NCBI RefSeq assembly: GCF_000967965.1 | Contig: NZ_LACC01000040.1 | Location: 40,383 to 91,151 of the forward strand | DNA length: 50,769 nt | Reading direction: 5' to 3' | DNA from: Pseudomonas fluorescens | Lineage (GTDB): Bacteria; Pseudomonadota; Gammaproteobacteria; Pseudomonadales; Pseudomonadaceae | Shown: positions 34,332-43,013 of the stretch, one piece after another | Layout: every line of letters begins with the position of its first letter | Position numbering within the stretch: position 1 is the stretch's first letter | Program-made: the position numbers and the translations under genes | Notes under the pieces: model-generated | Told to the model about the DNA's origin: nothing | Database searches by the model: none | Seen by the model: only the letters and a program-made list of their open reading frames with translations

Positions 34332-34817
34332 TCAGGCCAGAACGGGCAGGGCACCCATCTTGCCGTGGCAATACACCAGCGGGCCGGCATTCTGGTTGGG
34401 CACGATCAGGTTTTTCACCGCGCCGACCATGATGGCGTGGTCGCCGCCTTCATATTCGCGCCACAGTTCACATTCGATGACCGCCGTGGCGTTGGCCAGA
34501 ATCGGGTTGCCCAGCTCGCTCAGCGTCCACTCGATCCCCTGGGCCTTGTCCTTGCCTTTGCGCGCGAAGGCATAGGCTTCGTTCTGCTGGCCGCCGGACA
34601 GCACGTGGATGGCAAAACGTTTGTTCTTGATCAGGACCGGGTAGGAATCGGAGCTGTAGTTGGGGCAGAACAGCACCAGGGCCGGGTCCATCGACAGCGA
34701 ACTGAAGGCGCTGGCGGTCAGGCCGACGATTTGCCCATCGTCATCCAAGGTGGTGATCACGGTCACTCCGGACGGGAACGAACCCATGACTTGTTTGTAG
34801 ATGGCGGCATCGATCAT
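34332..34817 (-). CDS. Flavin reductase family protein (NADH:FMN type)
   Basis: A 161-residue flavin reductase-like domain protein (MGSFPSGVTVITT at the start, GLTASAFSSLSMDPALVLFC, then the FAIHVLS segment). Such proteins supply FMNH2 to two-component monooxygenases, here most likely the LLM enzyme 170 bases downstream. It has its own operator copy (site B) 52 bases upstream, so it can be transcribed as a separate, co-regulated unit. GAGGA precedes the ATG. Confidence 0.9.
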   Translation of the reverse strand: MIDAAIYKQVMGSFPSGVTVITTLDDDGQIVGLTASAFSSLSMDPALVLFCPNYSSDSYPVLIKNKRFAIHVLSGGQQNEAYAFARKGKDKAQGIEWTLSELGNPILANATAVIECELWREYEGGDHAIMVGAVKNLIVPNQNAGPLVYCHGKMGALPVLA

Positions 34818-34868
34818 TGGACGGTCCTCGGGTGGTGTGACGCGTTTTTATGTATTTGTAGGTCTGAT

Positions 34869-34883
34869 GGTATACCGTAATAC
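34869..34883. promoter_or_regulatory. 15-bp shared operator, site B (flavin reductase)
   Basis: GGTATACCGTAATAC, 14 of 15 bases identical to site A, 52 bases upstream of the flavin reductase start. Conservation in a second independent promoter supports a regulatory role. Confidence 0.75.
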
Positions 34884-35040
34884 ATCGATTGCAAGGTCTT
34901 TTTAGGTGAACTGATAAACGTAATGTTTTCGTCTGAAACCCAATGATTACGGGGCTTTAAGCTAGCAAGCGCTGGCGCGGTTCGGGCAGGATGCCGGCTC
35001 AAATGCTTGTTCAAAGACCGGATCGGTCTTGTTTGACGTT

Positions 35041-35055
35041 TGGGATGCCATAATA
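35041..35055. promoter_or_regulatory. 15-bp shared operator, site E (truncated permease)
   Basis: GGGATGCCATAATAT, 12 of 15 bases identical to site A, 80 bases before the truncated NCS1 permease start. It includes the palindrome CCATAATATGG. It is the weakest of the five copies but lies in the expected position. Confidence 0.5.
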
Positions 35056-35134
35056 TGGTCTGCATCTGAGGGGCGGCCAGAGAGTCCCCCCGGTTTGGCT
35101 TCATACAAAGATAAGAACAGACAAACTGGAGTTC

Positions 35135-35392
35135 ATGCACATGTCCCAGATGTCCCGGCAAGATCCGTTCATCGAGAACCACACGGTCGACTACGTTCCA
35201 CTCGCAGAGCGCCACGGGAAGGCCCGCGATCTGTTCACCCTGTGGTTCAGCACCAACATCGCGCCACTGCCCATCGTCACCGGCGCCATGGTGGTCCAGG
35301 TGTTCCACCTCAACCTGTTCTGGGGTTTGCTGGCGATTGCCCTCGGGCACATGGTCGGCGCTTTGTTGGGCATTTTTGTTTTCGGCAACCGC
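35135..35392 (+). pseudogene. NCS1-family permease, truncated after about 78 residues
   Basis: The frame starts like an intact NCS1 permease (VDYVPLAERHGKARDLFTLWF, HLNLFWGLLAIALGHMVGALL), then leaves the family at about 35368. It continues out of homology into antisense of the neighbouring GST gene. Intact members have about 450-500 residues, so most of the transporter is missing. The start may be 35135 or 35141. An operator-like site lies upstream. It is diverged from the intact permease at 30722, so it is not simply a duplicate of that gene. Confidence 0.75.
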
Positions 35393-36013
35393 TCAGGAAT
35401 GCTTGAACGCATTCAGACCGCGTTGTACCGCCGGCCTGGCTTCGACCGAGTCAAACCAGCGCGAAAGTTGCGGAAGCTCTTGCCATTCCAGTCGATCACG
35501 GAACGCTGTGACGATGGTGAACGCCGAAATGTCGGCCATGGAGAACTGCTCTCCAGCCATGAAGTCGGCAGTCAGAAAACTTTCCGCGTAAGTCAGTTGC
35601 TCGATCACCCGCAGATCGATGATCGCCGCTGCCTTGTCCTGCCCCGCCTGGTGCAGGAAAAAGGCGGCATGGCTGGGGGCGATGACATCGGTGACGAAAA
35701 AGAAATAGCGGTCGATCACCCGGGTGCGTGCAGGTCCCGGCTGCGCCGGTGCCAGCCTTCCGGGTGCAATGGAATCGGCGTACTGGATGATGGCGTTGGA
35801 CTGGTTGATGACCAGCATCGGCGTTGGCCCGTGATCGATCAGGGTCGGGACTTTCCCGGCCGGGTTAAGCGCCAGGAAGGCCGGGCCACGGTGTTCCTGT
35901 GCGTACAGGTCGAGCCTGCGTGCGGTGTAGGCGATGCCCGACTCTTCCAGGGCAATCGCTGCCCGCAGGCTGTTGCCGGTGTTCGCGCCGTACAGTTCGA
36001 TTTGATCGTTCAT
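35393..36013 (-). CDS. Glutathione S-transferase family protein
   Basis: A 206-residue GST. The thioredoxin-like N-domain contains NSLRAAIALEE, LNPAGKVPTLID and NQSNAIIQYA (glutathione site). The all-helical C-domain contains MADISAFTIV. Ser near residue 14 is the probable catalytic residue. The C-terminus ends normally, just beside the point where the opposing permease gene is cut off. Its link to the surrounding catabolic genes is only positional. Confidence 0.87.
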   Translation of the reverse strand: MNDQIELYGANTGNSLRAAIALEESGIAYTARRLDLYAQEHRGPAFLALNPAGKVPTLIDHGPTPMLVINQSNAIIQYADSIAPGRLAPAQPGPARTRVIDRYFFFVTDVIAPSHAAFFLHQAGQDKAAAIIDLRVIEQLTYAESFLTADFMAGEQFSMADISAFTIVTAFRDRLEWQELPQLSRWFDSVEARPAVQRGLNAFKHS

Positions 36014-36369
36014 GGGTCATTGCTCTTGTTGGGACATGCAAGCAGTCACCGAACACCGCCGATGATGTCAGTATGATGAAAATCCGCCGCACCGATATAC
36101 AAAAACAGTGATCGTCCATACCCCTGCGCGACAAGGCTTATCCCTGTACGAAAACTACTTTCACCGCGTTTGATAATAGCCTCTCGAAATGTTTTAAGAG
36201 TTTCACAAGCCAGCCAGTCAACCCTCACCTCGAACGTCCGATGACTCATGTCACTCAGCGAGCGCGCCTGTTTTTGCGTCCGTATTGAGCGCTGTTGCGT
36301 GGGCGGCAATCGGGGCCTGCCTGGCGGTGAAACCTTCAAATAACGATAAGAAACACCCAGGAGCACCCT
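36014..36369. other. Gene-free stretch between GST and porin genes
   Basis: These 356 bases lie between two genes that diverge from here and should hold both promoters. I see no copy of the 15-bp operator and no convincing gene. A 67-codon minus-strand frame (36046-36249) has no ribosome site or recognisable family. Confidence 0.4.
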
Positions 36370-37695
36370 ATGTTCAAACGAGCGATTCCCACCGCAGTCC
36401 TGCTGGCCACCACTTCGGTGTGCGCACAGGCGGCTGACACCGCAGGTCATGGTTTTCTGGAAGACAGCAAGGCCAGCCTTTCGATGCGCACCCTGTACTT
36501 CAACAGCGACAATCGCGATGGCAGCGCTGTCCCTTCGAAAACTGAAGAAGCGGCCCAGGGTTTCGTGTTGCGCTATGAGTCCGGGTTTACGCAGGGCGCG
36601 GTGGGGTTCGGGCTCGATGCTCAGGCATTGCTCGGCATCACACTGGACAGCGGAGCGGGGCGTCACGTCGGTAGCGGCATGATTCCTTCCGACGGTGACG
36701 GCGCGGCCGACGCCTGGAGCAGCTTCGGCCCTACGGCGAAGATGCGGGTATCCAAAACTGAATTTCGCTACGGCACCTTGCTGCCGAAGTTGCCGATCCT
36801 GCTGGCGAACGATGCCCGTGTGTTGCCGCAATCGTTTACCGGAGCGCAGGTTACCTCGAACGACATCGATGGTCTGACGTTGACCAGCGGTGTACTGGAG
36901 CACGCGGTAGGGCGCGCCTCGACGGACCGCACAGGCTTGTCGGTCGCCGGCAGCACGCAGGACAGCAACAAGTTTTACTACGCCGGCGGTGACTACAACC
37001 TCACCAAAACGCTTAAGACCCAGTACTACTTCGCGCAGCTGGAAGACTTCTACAACCAGAACTTTCTCGGCCTGACGCACATCCTGTCCATCGACAGCGC
37101 AAGCTCACTGACCACCGACCTGCGCTACTTCCGCACCACCTCGAGCGGTGCCAACAGCTCTGCCTCCGGCCGCGCGCAAGGTTATCGGGTGTCGGGCTAC
37201 ACCGACGACAACGACGGTGAAATCGACAACAGCACCTGGGCTGCGATGGTCACCTACACCCATGGCGGGCACGCGGTGTCGGTGGGGCATCAACGGGTGG
37301 GCGATGGCAGCAACTTTGTCCAGCCCAACCAGGGCAGCCTGGTGGACAAGGGGGCGGGCGGCGGCAGTGTCTACCTGCCCACCGACAAGATGATCCAGAA
37401 CTTTGCCCGGGCCGGCGAGCAGACCAATTTCGGGCAATACACCTACGACTTCGCGCCCTTGGGCGTGCCGGGCCTGAAAGCCTCGATCGTGTATCTGAAG
37501 GGCACGGACATCAAGGCGCAAAACGCCAGTGACCAGTCAGAGTGGGAGCGCGACATGACCCTTGACTATGTGTTGCAGTCAGGCACGTTCAAGGGGGTGG
37601 GGTTCACACTGCGTAACGCCAAGTCCAATACCGATGCCGGGCGCAATGTGGATCAGAACCGGTTCATCATCAATTACACCTTGTCGTTGTTGTAG
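36370..37695 (+). CDS. OprD-family outer-membrane porin
   Basis: A 441-residue porin: signal peptide to about Ala22, then LSMRTLYFNSDNRDGS and the repeated amphipathic strands of an 18-strand barrel. It ends with Leu-Leu after an aromatic-poor last strand. OprD-type porins import small carboxylates, basic amino acids or aromatic acids; the type here cannot be decided by eye. CAGGAG precedes the ATG. It stands alone on the plus strand, followed by a REPIN. Confidence 0.9.
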   Translation: MFKRAIPTAVLLATTSVCAQAADTAGHGFLEDSKASLSMRTLYFNSDNRDGSAVPSKTEEAAQGFVLRYESGFTQGAVGFGLDAQALLGITLDSGAGRHVGSGMIPSDGDGAADAWSSFGPTAKMRVSKTEFRYGTLLPKLPILLANDARVLPQSFTGAQVTSNDIDGLTLTSGVLEHAVGRASTDRTGLSVAGSTQDSNKFYYAGGDYNLTKTLKTQYYFAQLEDFYNQNFLGLTHILSIDSASSLTTDLRYFRTTSSGANSSASGRAQGYRVSGYTDDNDGEIDNSTWAAMVTYTHGGHAVSVGHQRVGDGSNFVQPNQGSLVDKGAGGGSVYLPTDKMIQNFARAGEQTNFGQYTYDFAPLGVPGLKASIVYLKGTDIKAQNASDQSEWERDMTLDYVLQSGTFKGVGFTLRNAKSNTDAGRNVDQNRFIINYTLSLL

Positions 37696-37725
37696 GTGAG
37701 CAAAGCGATAGAACAGACGGTTGAT

Positions 37726-37854
37726 TGTGGCGAGGGAGCTTGCTCCCGCTCGGCTGCGCAGCAGTCGCTATCCGGACAACCCGTTCTGACTGAGTTGAGA
37801 TGGCGTGCGTTGGGGCCGCTTCGCGGCCCAGCGGGAGCAAGCTCCCTCGCCACA
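37726..37854. repeat. REPIN, family 2
   Basis: tgtggcgagggagcttgctc and the inverted gagcaagctccctcgccaca form the ends, with a second internal palindrome (ggccgcttcgcggcc) between them. The same family is at 49141. It differs in core from the family-1 elements. Confidence 0.85.
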
Positions 37855-37912
37855 GGTGTAGTGTTGTTCGACAGGGCCGGGTCTATTTTCGGCCCGGCTC
37901 ACTTCACGGTTG

Positions 37913-39493
37913 CTACTTCTTGCTCAACTGCGGCTGCTCCTTCGCCGCATTCACACCCTTGTCCCAAAGCGCAACCAACCCACCGAAAGTCCCGACATAG
38001 GCCGTTCCATCCGGTGCAAGTGTGATCGGCGACCAGTTGTTGTCGAAGGCCTGACCGACCCCGCTCAGCGCCTTGAATCGGGTCTGGCCGCTGTCGAAAT
38101 CCAGCGCCGTCAGGTACCAGGCGTTTTCGCCGTCGGGCTGCGGCTCGAAGGTGTAGAAGTACAAAAGGCCGTTGCTCACCGAGAGTTTGGGAACCACCGA
38201 TGGCGAACGCTCCTTCGATTCCCAGATCCGGTCGCAGCCCGACTCATCAGTGCGGATATCGATGCGACTGATGCCGCCGTGCACGGCCTGCCAGTCCTTC
38301 TGCGCGAAGGCGCTGGTGTAGCCGGCGTTGTTCTCGAGGATGATCGAGCGACCCCAGCCGATGGCCGAGTTGTCGGTGGCCGAGGCATTGTTGTCGAACA
38401 CCGGCAGCTTGCAGATCAGGCGATTGCCGGCGTAGTCCTGTTCGCGACGGTAGACCAGCAGGTTGATGCGCCCGTCGCTGTTGTCGGTGATGGTGACGTA
38501 GCGCTCGCCCAGCAGGGTCGGGGTGGTACCGCTGCCCTGATTGATCGCCCCGACCTTGCGCCCGGTGCCACGGTCGTACACTTCGCGCCAGTCTTGCACG
38601 GGCTTGCCCTCGGCATCGGCGGCGAAGCGGTACATGGCGTGATCAGACACCAGATAGACACCGTCGACCGCCACCGACATGCCGTTCTGGATTTCTTCGT
38701 TGGCCAGTTGAATGCCCTGAACCTTGCCGGTGTCGGGATTCAGGGTGCCGATACGGCCACGCCGGGTGATCCACCAGATCAAGCCCTGGTGATCGGGCAT
38801 GACCCCGGTGATGGGGTCGCATTCGCCTTTGGCAAACCAGTTGGTGGGCCGCACACAATCGTGGGGAACCTTATCGCTCAGGTCCCAGTTGTCGACCTCT
38901 TCGAACGACCACGCACCGGATTCATCCTGACGATGCACGACGCGCTGGATGTGCTGCTCGGCATCGGCGATGACCACGCGATTCTGTTCGTCGACATAGA
39001 AATAGGCGCCGGAGGTGTCCGCCATGATCTTGTCCGGGTCCAGGGTAATCAGCGCGTGGAAAGTCGACGGACGCGGCGGCAGCGGGTAGCGGGCCAGCAG
39101 CTTGAGAGTACGCGGTTCCAGCAGTTGCAGTTCGAACTGCATCAGGTTGGCGCACAGCACCACCAGGCGACCCTGCTGGTCGAAGGTATGAATCGGGCAC
39201 ATGCCGCCGGGTTTGCGACTGCCGTCACGGCTGCTCACTTGCATGTCGCCGCCCAATGGACCGGGGCCGGGGTGCGTGTCGGAACTGTAGCCATCGGCAT
39301 GCATGTAGCTGCTGCCGTTGCTGGCCATGAAGGGGTTGGCAGGCACGGCGCCGCTCAGCGGTCGTGCGACAGCGGCGCTACCGATCAATGCAGTGGCATT
39401 GCCCGTGCTGGCCAGCGGTTGTGGGTCATAGGGTTCGGAACAGGCACTGAGCAGGCCGAGCAGGGGCAGGGCAAGCAGGAGTGGAGCACGCAT
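37913..39493 (-). CDS. Predicted lipoprotein with beta-propeller-like repeats
   Basis: A 526-residue protein: signal peptide with lipobox LLSAC (Cys18), a Gly/Ser/Ala-rich linker to about residue 70, then repeated blade-like segments with aromatic/Asp patterns (LVVLCANLMQFELQ, GLIWWITRRGRIGTLNPDTG, GVYLVSDHAMYRF, GTAYVGTFGGLVALWD). The pattern resembles a YVTN/PQQ-type propeller. Function is unknown. It is transcribed opposite to the porin and the binding protein next to it, and no operon partner is seen. Confidence 0.75.
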   Translation of the reverse strand: MRAPLLLALPLLGLLSACSEPYDPQPLASTGNATALIGSAAVARPLSGAVPANPFMASNGSSYMHADGYSSDTHPGPGPLGGDMQVSSRDGSRKPGGMCPIHTFDQQGRLVVLCANLMQFELQLLEPRTLKLLARYPLPPRPSTFHALITLDPDKIMADTSGAYFYVDEQNRVVIADAEQHIQRVVHRQDESGAWSFEEVDNWDLSDKVPHDCVRPTNWFAKGECDPITGVMPDHQGLIWWITRRGRIGTLNPDTGKVQGIQLANEEIQNGMSVAVDGVYLVSDHAMYRFAADAEGKPVQDWREVYDRGTGRKVGAINQGSGTTPTLLGERYVTITDNSDGRINLLVYRREQDYAGNRLICKLPVFDNNASATDNSAIGWGRSIILENNAGYTSAFAQKDWQAVHGGISRIDIRTDESGCDRIWESKERSPSVVPKLSVSNGLLYFYTFEPQPDGENAWYLTALDFDSGQTRFKALSGVGQAFDNNWSPITLAPDGTAYVGTFGGLVALWDKGVNAAKEQPQLSKK

Positions 39494-39828
39494 CGAAGCC
39501 TCGCGATCTTGTTATTGGTGTGATGCGCAATAAGCAGCAAGGAGACTGCCCGGGCATCGGCTGTTTGGACTAACCCTTGGTGAAGTGCCTCGCGCCGCTG
39601 ATCAATGCGGACAGGTATTTTGGCCATTTCGGTCTCCTTTTGGCCTGCCTCACGCTGTGAACCCGCGACGCCGTCAGCAAGAATCAGACGCGGGTGGCTG
39701 AGTCGGCCACCCAGGATGAAAACCACAACCAAACGCTTCACTTCCTTGCCCTTGGCTATTTTCAAGGCCGCTGCCGTGTACAGAACATAAAAACCATCGA
39801 ACTCACGCCACACTTGGGGAAATGATCC
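39494..39828. other. Gene-free stretch with a hairpin
   Basis: These 335 bases lie between two divergent genes. They hold the inverted repeat GGGTGGC-N7-GCCACCC (39692-39712). A minus-strand frame from the ATG at 39627 (MAKIPVRIDQRREALHQ) has a strong AAGGAG site before it, but it overlaps the lipoprotein start and I do not recognise it. No operator copy is present. Confidence 0.4.
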
Positions 39829-40929
39829 ATGGACTCAATGAAACGCATACTGGGCGCCACCGTTTGCGGACTGTCGCTGCTGGCCAGCGCGGTGCACGCC
39901 GAACAGCACGAATTGCGGGTGTACAACTGGGCGGACTACATCCTGCCGTCCGTGCCCAAGGATTTCGCCAAGGACACCGGGATCAAGGTGACTTGGGACA
40001 CCTTCGACACCAACGAGTCCCTGGAGGCCAAGTTGCTCACCGGTAACTCCGGTTACGACCTGGTGGTGCCGTCGAACCAGTTCATCGAAACCCAGATCAA
40101 GGCGGGCGTGTTCCAGAAACTCGACAAGTCCAAGCTGCCGAACTGGTCGCACCAGGACCCTGCATTGCTCAAGCTGCTGGACAAGAACGACCCGGGCAAC
40201 CAGTACGGCGTGCCCTACATGTACGGCACCGTGCTGATCGGCTTCAACCCGGCCAAGGTCAAGGCGGCGCTGGGCGAGAATGCGCCGGTGGACAGCTGGG
40301 ACCTGGTGTTCAAGCCCGAGAACATGGAGAAGCTCAAGGCCTGTGGCGTCGCCATGCTCGACTCGCCGTCGGAGATCCTGCCGCTGGCCCTGCATTACCT
40401 GGGCCTGGACCCGAACAGCCAGAACCCGGATGACTACGAAAAAGCCAAGGCGCTGATGCTCAAGGTTCGCCCTTACGTCACCTACTTCAACTCCGCCAAG
40501 TACATGACCGACATCGCCAACGGCGATATCTGCGTGGCCATCGGTTACTCCGGCAGTTTCTATCAATTCGGCAATCGCGCCAAAGAGGCGGGCAACGGTG
40601 TGGTCGTGGACTGGCGCCTGCCGAAAGAGGGCGCGCCGATCTGGTTCGACACCTTCGCCATCCCGAAAAGTGCGAAGAACGTCGCCGAGGCCCACGAATT
40701 CCTCAACAACCTGCTGGACCCGAAAGTCATCGCGCCGATCAGCGACTTCCTCGGTTACCCGAATGCCAACAAGGACTCGCTGGCGCTGATCGACAAGGAC
40801 ATCACCGGCAACCCGAACCTGACACCGACCAGCGAGGCCTTGAAGACGCTGTACGTCGTGCAGCCATTGCCGCAAAAGCTTGAGCGGGTGCGTACCCGGG
40901 TCTGGACCAGCATCAAGTCCGATCAGTAA
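39829..40929 (+). CDS. Polyamine-type periplasmic binding protein (PotF/SpuD-like), orphan
   Basis: A 366-residue secreted protein: signal peptide to about Ala24, then ELRVYNWADYILPSV and the DTNESLEAKLLTGNSGYDLVVPS block typical of PotF/SpuD. Acidic residues near WFDTFAIP are where these proteins bind the amine. It would deliver putrescine or a similar amine to an ABC importer, but no permease or ATPase gene adjoins it. The importer at 45-49 kb has its own binding protein. A second Met four codons in is an alternative start. A REPIN follows. Confidence 0.88.
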   Translation: MDSMKRILGATVCGLSLLASAVHAEQHELRVYNWADYILPSVPKDFAKDTGIKVTWDTFDTNESLEAKLLTGNSGYDLVVPSNQFIETQIKAGVFQKLDKSKLPNWSHQDPALLKLLDKNDPGNQYGVPYMYGTVLIGFNPAKVKAALGENAPVDSWDLVFKPENMEKLKACGVAMLDSPSEILPLALHYLGLDPNSQNPDDYEKAKALMLKVRPYVTYFNSAKYMTDIANGDICVAIGYSGSFYQFGNRAKEAGNGVVVDWRLPKEGAPIWFDTFAIPKSAKNVAEAHEFLNNLLDPKVIAPISDFLGYPNANKDSLALIDKDITGNPNLTPTSEALKTLYVVQPLPQKLERVRTRVWTSIKSDQ

Positions 40930-40950
40930 CACCGAGAGATTGTGTGAGAT

Positions 40951-41046
40951 CCCTGTAGGAGCGAGCCTGCTCGCGAAGGCGTAGTGTCAGTCAATACATG
41001 TGTCGACTGATCCACCGCCATCGCGAGCAAGCTCGCTCCCACAGGG
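40951..41046. repeat. REPIN, family 1
   Basis: ccctgtaggagcgagcctgc and the inverted gcaagctcgctcccacaggg lie at the two ends. It separates the binding protein gene from the convergent AraC gene and could act at both 3' ends. Confidence 0.85.
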
Positions 41047-41095
41047 TTTTGTGTCGAGTACAGATTCTGTGTACACCCATGGCCCTGTGCTGGGC

Positions 41096-41896
41096 TCAGC
41101 GAAAAAACTCCCCCGGTGTTTCGCCGAACTGCTGGCGGAAGGCAGCGATAAACGCCGACGTCGAGTCGTAGCCACAGGACAGCGCGACGTCGGTCACGCG
41201 CTCGCCCTGTTCCAGTGGCGTCAGGGCGCCGAGCAGGCGCAAGCGCTGGCGCCAGGCGCGAAAGGTCAGGCCGGTGTCGCGCAGGAACAGGCGACTGAGG
41301 GTTTTCTCGGTGACCCCGAATTGGTCGCTCCAGTGACTGAGGGTGGTCTGTTGCTCCGGGTGCGACTCCAGGCTCTGCGCGATTTGCCGTAATCGGCTGT
41401 CCTGGGGCAGGGGCAGCATCAAATCGATTTGTGGCGCCTGCGCCAATTGATCCAGAATCACCTGGGCCAACCGGCCATGCGGACCGTTCTGATCGTATTC
41501 CACCGGTATCTGACTGAAGGCGCGGATCAACTCGCGCAACAAATCGCTAACCCCCAACACATGACAGCCCGGCGGCGCCCATGTCGAAACGCTGCAATCG
41601 ATGTACAGGCTGCGCATTTCCGTGCGCGGCGAGCTGAACACCCGGTGCGGCATGCCCGCCGGAATCCACACCGCCCGCTCTGGTGGGGCGACGAAACGCC
41701 CGACGCCGGTCTGTATTTCGAGTACGCCCTGAATTGCATAAGAAAGCTGCACCCACGGGTGGCTGTGGCGCCGGGTCAGGGCGCGATTGGGCAGCGATTC
41801 GGTACGGCCGTAGAGCGGTCGTGGCAGGCTGGACAGCCCGGGAATACTGCGTCGAACACTCTTGTCATGTCCTTTAGGCGGCATCAGCTGGCTCAT
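41096..41896 (-). CDS. AraC-family regulator, cupin type
   Basis: A 266-residue regulator. The N-terminal cupin (HSHPWVQLSYAIQGVLEIQTG) is followed by RAVWIPAGMPH. Two C-terminal helix-turn-helix motifs follow (LSHWSDQFGVTEKTLSRLFLRD; VTDVALSCGYDSTSAFIAAFRQQFG). Such proteins often control a divergent transporter gene, and the SBF transporter gene begins 74 bases away on the other strand. The start at 41896 is chosen at the beginning of homology; a much longer open frame upstream runs antisense through the transporter gene. Confidence 0.88.
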   Translation of the reverse strand: MSQLMPPKGHDKSVRRSIPGLSSLPRPLYGRTESLPNRALTRRHSHPWVQLSYAIQGVLEIQTGVGRFVAPPERAVWIPAGMPHRVFSSPRTEMRSLYIDCSVSTWAPPGCHVLGVSDLLRELIRAFSQIPVEYDQNGPHGRLAQVILDQLAQAPQIDLMLPLPQDSRLRQIAQSLESHPEQQTTLSHWSDQFGVTEKTLSRLFLRDTGLTFRAWRQRLRLLGALTPLEQGERVTDVALSCGYDSTSAFIAAFRQQFGETPGEFFR

Positions 41897-41969
41897 CGGC
41901 GTTAGTCGGTAATTCCCAGTCACGTTAGAGTCGTTTTCACGTACTGGCAACCCCCGGATGATCAACCCC

Positions 41970-42968
41970 ATGACTCGCCCCCGTCTGTTACCCGACAACT
42001 TCACCCTGACCCTGATCGGCGTAGTGACGCTCGCCAGCCTGCTGCCCGCCAGCGGCCAGGTCGCGGTCGGTTTTGGCTGGCTGACTAACATCGCCATCGC
42101 GCTGCTGTTTTTCCTGCATGGCGCCAAGCTGTCCCGCGAATCGATCATTGCCGGTGCCGGACACTGGCGCCTGCATTTGCTGGTGTTCAGCCTGACCTTC
42201 GTGCTGTTCCCGCTGCTCGGCCTGGCGCTCAAGCCGCTGCTGTCGCCGCTGATCGGCAATGACCTGTACATGGGCATGCTTTACCTGTGCGCGCTGCCTG
42301 CCACGGTGCAGTCGGCGATTGCCTTTACTTCGCTGGCGCGGGGCAACATCCCGGCGGCGATTTGCAGCGCGGCGGCGTCCAGCCTGTTCGGGATTTTCCT
42401 CACGCCGTTGCTGGTGACCCTGCTGTTGAACGTGCACGGCGAAGGCTCCTCGACTCTCGACGCCATCCTCAAGATCAGCGTGCAGTTGCTGCTGCCGTTC
42501 ATTGCCGGGCAAATCGCGCGGCGCTGGATCGGCAATTGGGTGGCGCGCAACAAGAGCTGGTTGAAGTTCGTCGATCAGGGCTCGATTCTGCTGGTGGTCT
42601 ACGGTGCGTTCAGCGAGGCGGTAATCGAAGGCCTCTGGCACCAGATTCCGTTGCTGGATCTGGTTGGGCTGGTGGTGGCGTGCTGCGTGGTCCTGGCGCT
42701 GGTGCTGGTGGCCTCGACCGTACTGGGCAAGGCATTCGGTTTCAACCAGGAAGACCGCATCACCATTCTCTTCTGCGGTTCGAAGAAAAGCCTGGCGACC
42801 GGGGTGCCGATGGCGCAGGTGTTGTTTGCCGGTAGCACCATTGGCTTGCTGATCTTGCCATTGATGCTGTTCCACCAGATTCAACTGATGGTCTGTGCGA
42901 TGTTGGCGCAGCGTTATGCCAACCGACCGGAATCGATTCCGGAACTGATGGCCCAGGTTGATCCCTGA
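41970..42968 (+). CDS. SBF-like (bile acid:sodium symporter family) transporter
   Basis: A 332-residue membrane protein with about ten helices, of the SBF-like group that includes E. coli YfeH. It begins LLPDNFTLTLIGVVTLASLLPA and contains the FFLHGAKLS, LPATVQSAIAFTSLARGN and FCGSKKSLATGVPMA segments. The substrate is unknown. It is divergent from the AraC regulator. The start may be 41970 or the ATG four codons upstream; neither has a strong ribosome site. It converges on the amidase gene. Confidence 0.88.
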   Translation: MTRPRLLPDNFTLTLIGVVTLASLLPASGQVAVGFGWLTNIAIALLFFLHGAKLSRESIIAGAGHWRLHLLVFSLTFVLFPLLGLALKPLLSPLIGNDLYMGMLYLCALPATVQSAIAFTSLARGNIPAAICSAAASSLFGIFLTPLLVTLLLNVHGEGSSTLDAILKISVQLLLPFIAGQIARRWIGNWVARNKSWLKFVDQGSILLVVYGAFSEAVIEGLWHQIPLLDLVGLVVACCVVLALVLVASTVLGKAFGFNQEDRITILFCGSKKSLATGVPMAQVLFAGSTIGLLILPLMLFHQIQLMVCAMLAQRYANRPESIPELMAQVDP

Positions 42969-42976
42969 TTTGCCAG

Positions 42977-43004
42977 CCGTGGCGGCTCGAGTGAGCCGCC
43001 ACGG
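42977..43004. terminator. Convergent hairpin terminator
   Basis: CCGTGGCGGCTC-gagt-GAGCCGCCACGG is a perfect twelve-pair stem between the SBF transporter (+) and the amidase (-). The T-tract is poor, so termination may be incomplete. Confidence 0.65.
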
Positions 43005-43013
43005 TCTTACCGG

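Noticed and set aside
36046..36249. A 67-codon minus-strand frame between GST and porin genes
   Set aside because: It has a weak ribosome site and no family, and it lies in a region that should hold promoters.
37913..39523. A 537-codon plus-strand frame opposite the propeller lipoprotein
   Set aside because: The minus strand has a signal peptide, lipobox and blade-like repeats; the plus frame has none.
39385..39627. An 80-codon minus-strand frame with a strong AAGGAG site
   Set aside because: It overlaps the lipoprotein start in another frame and has no recognisable family; kept only as a note on the gap.
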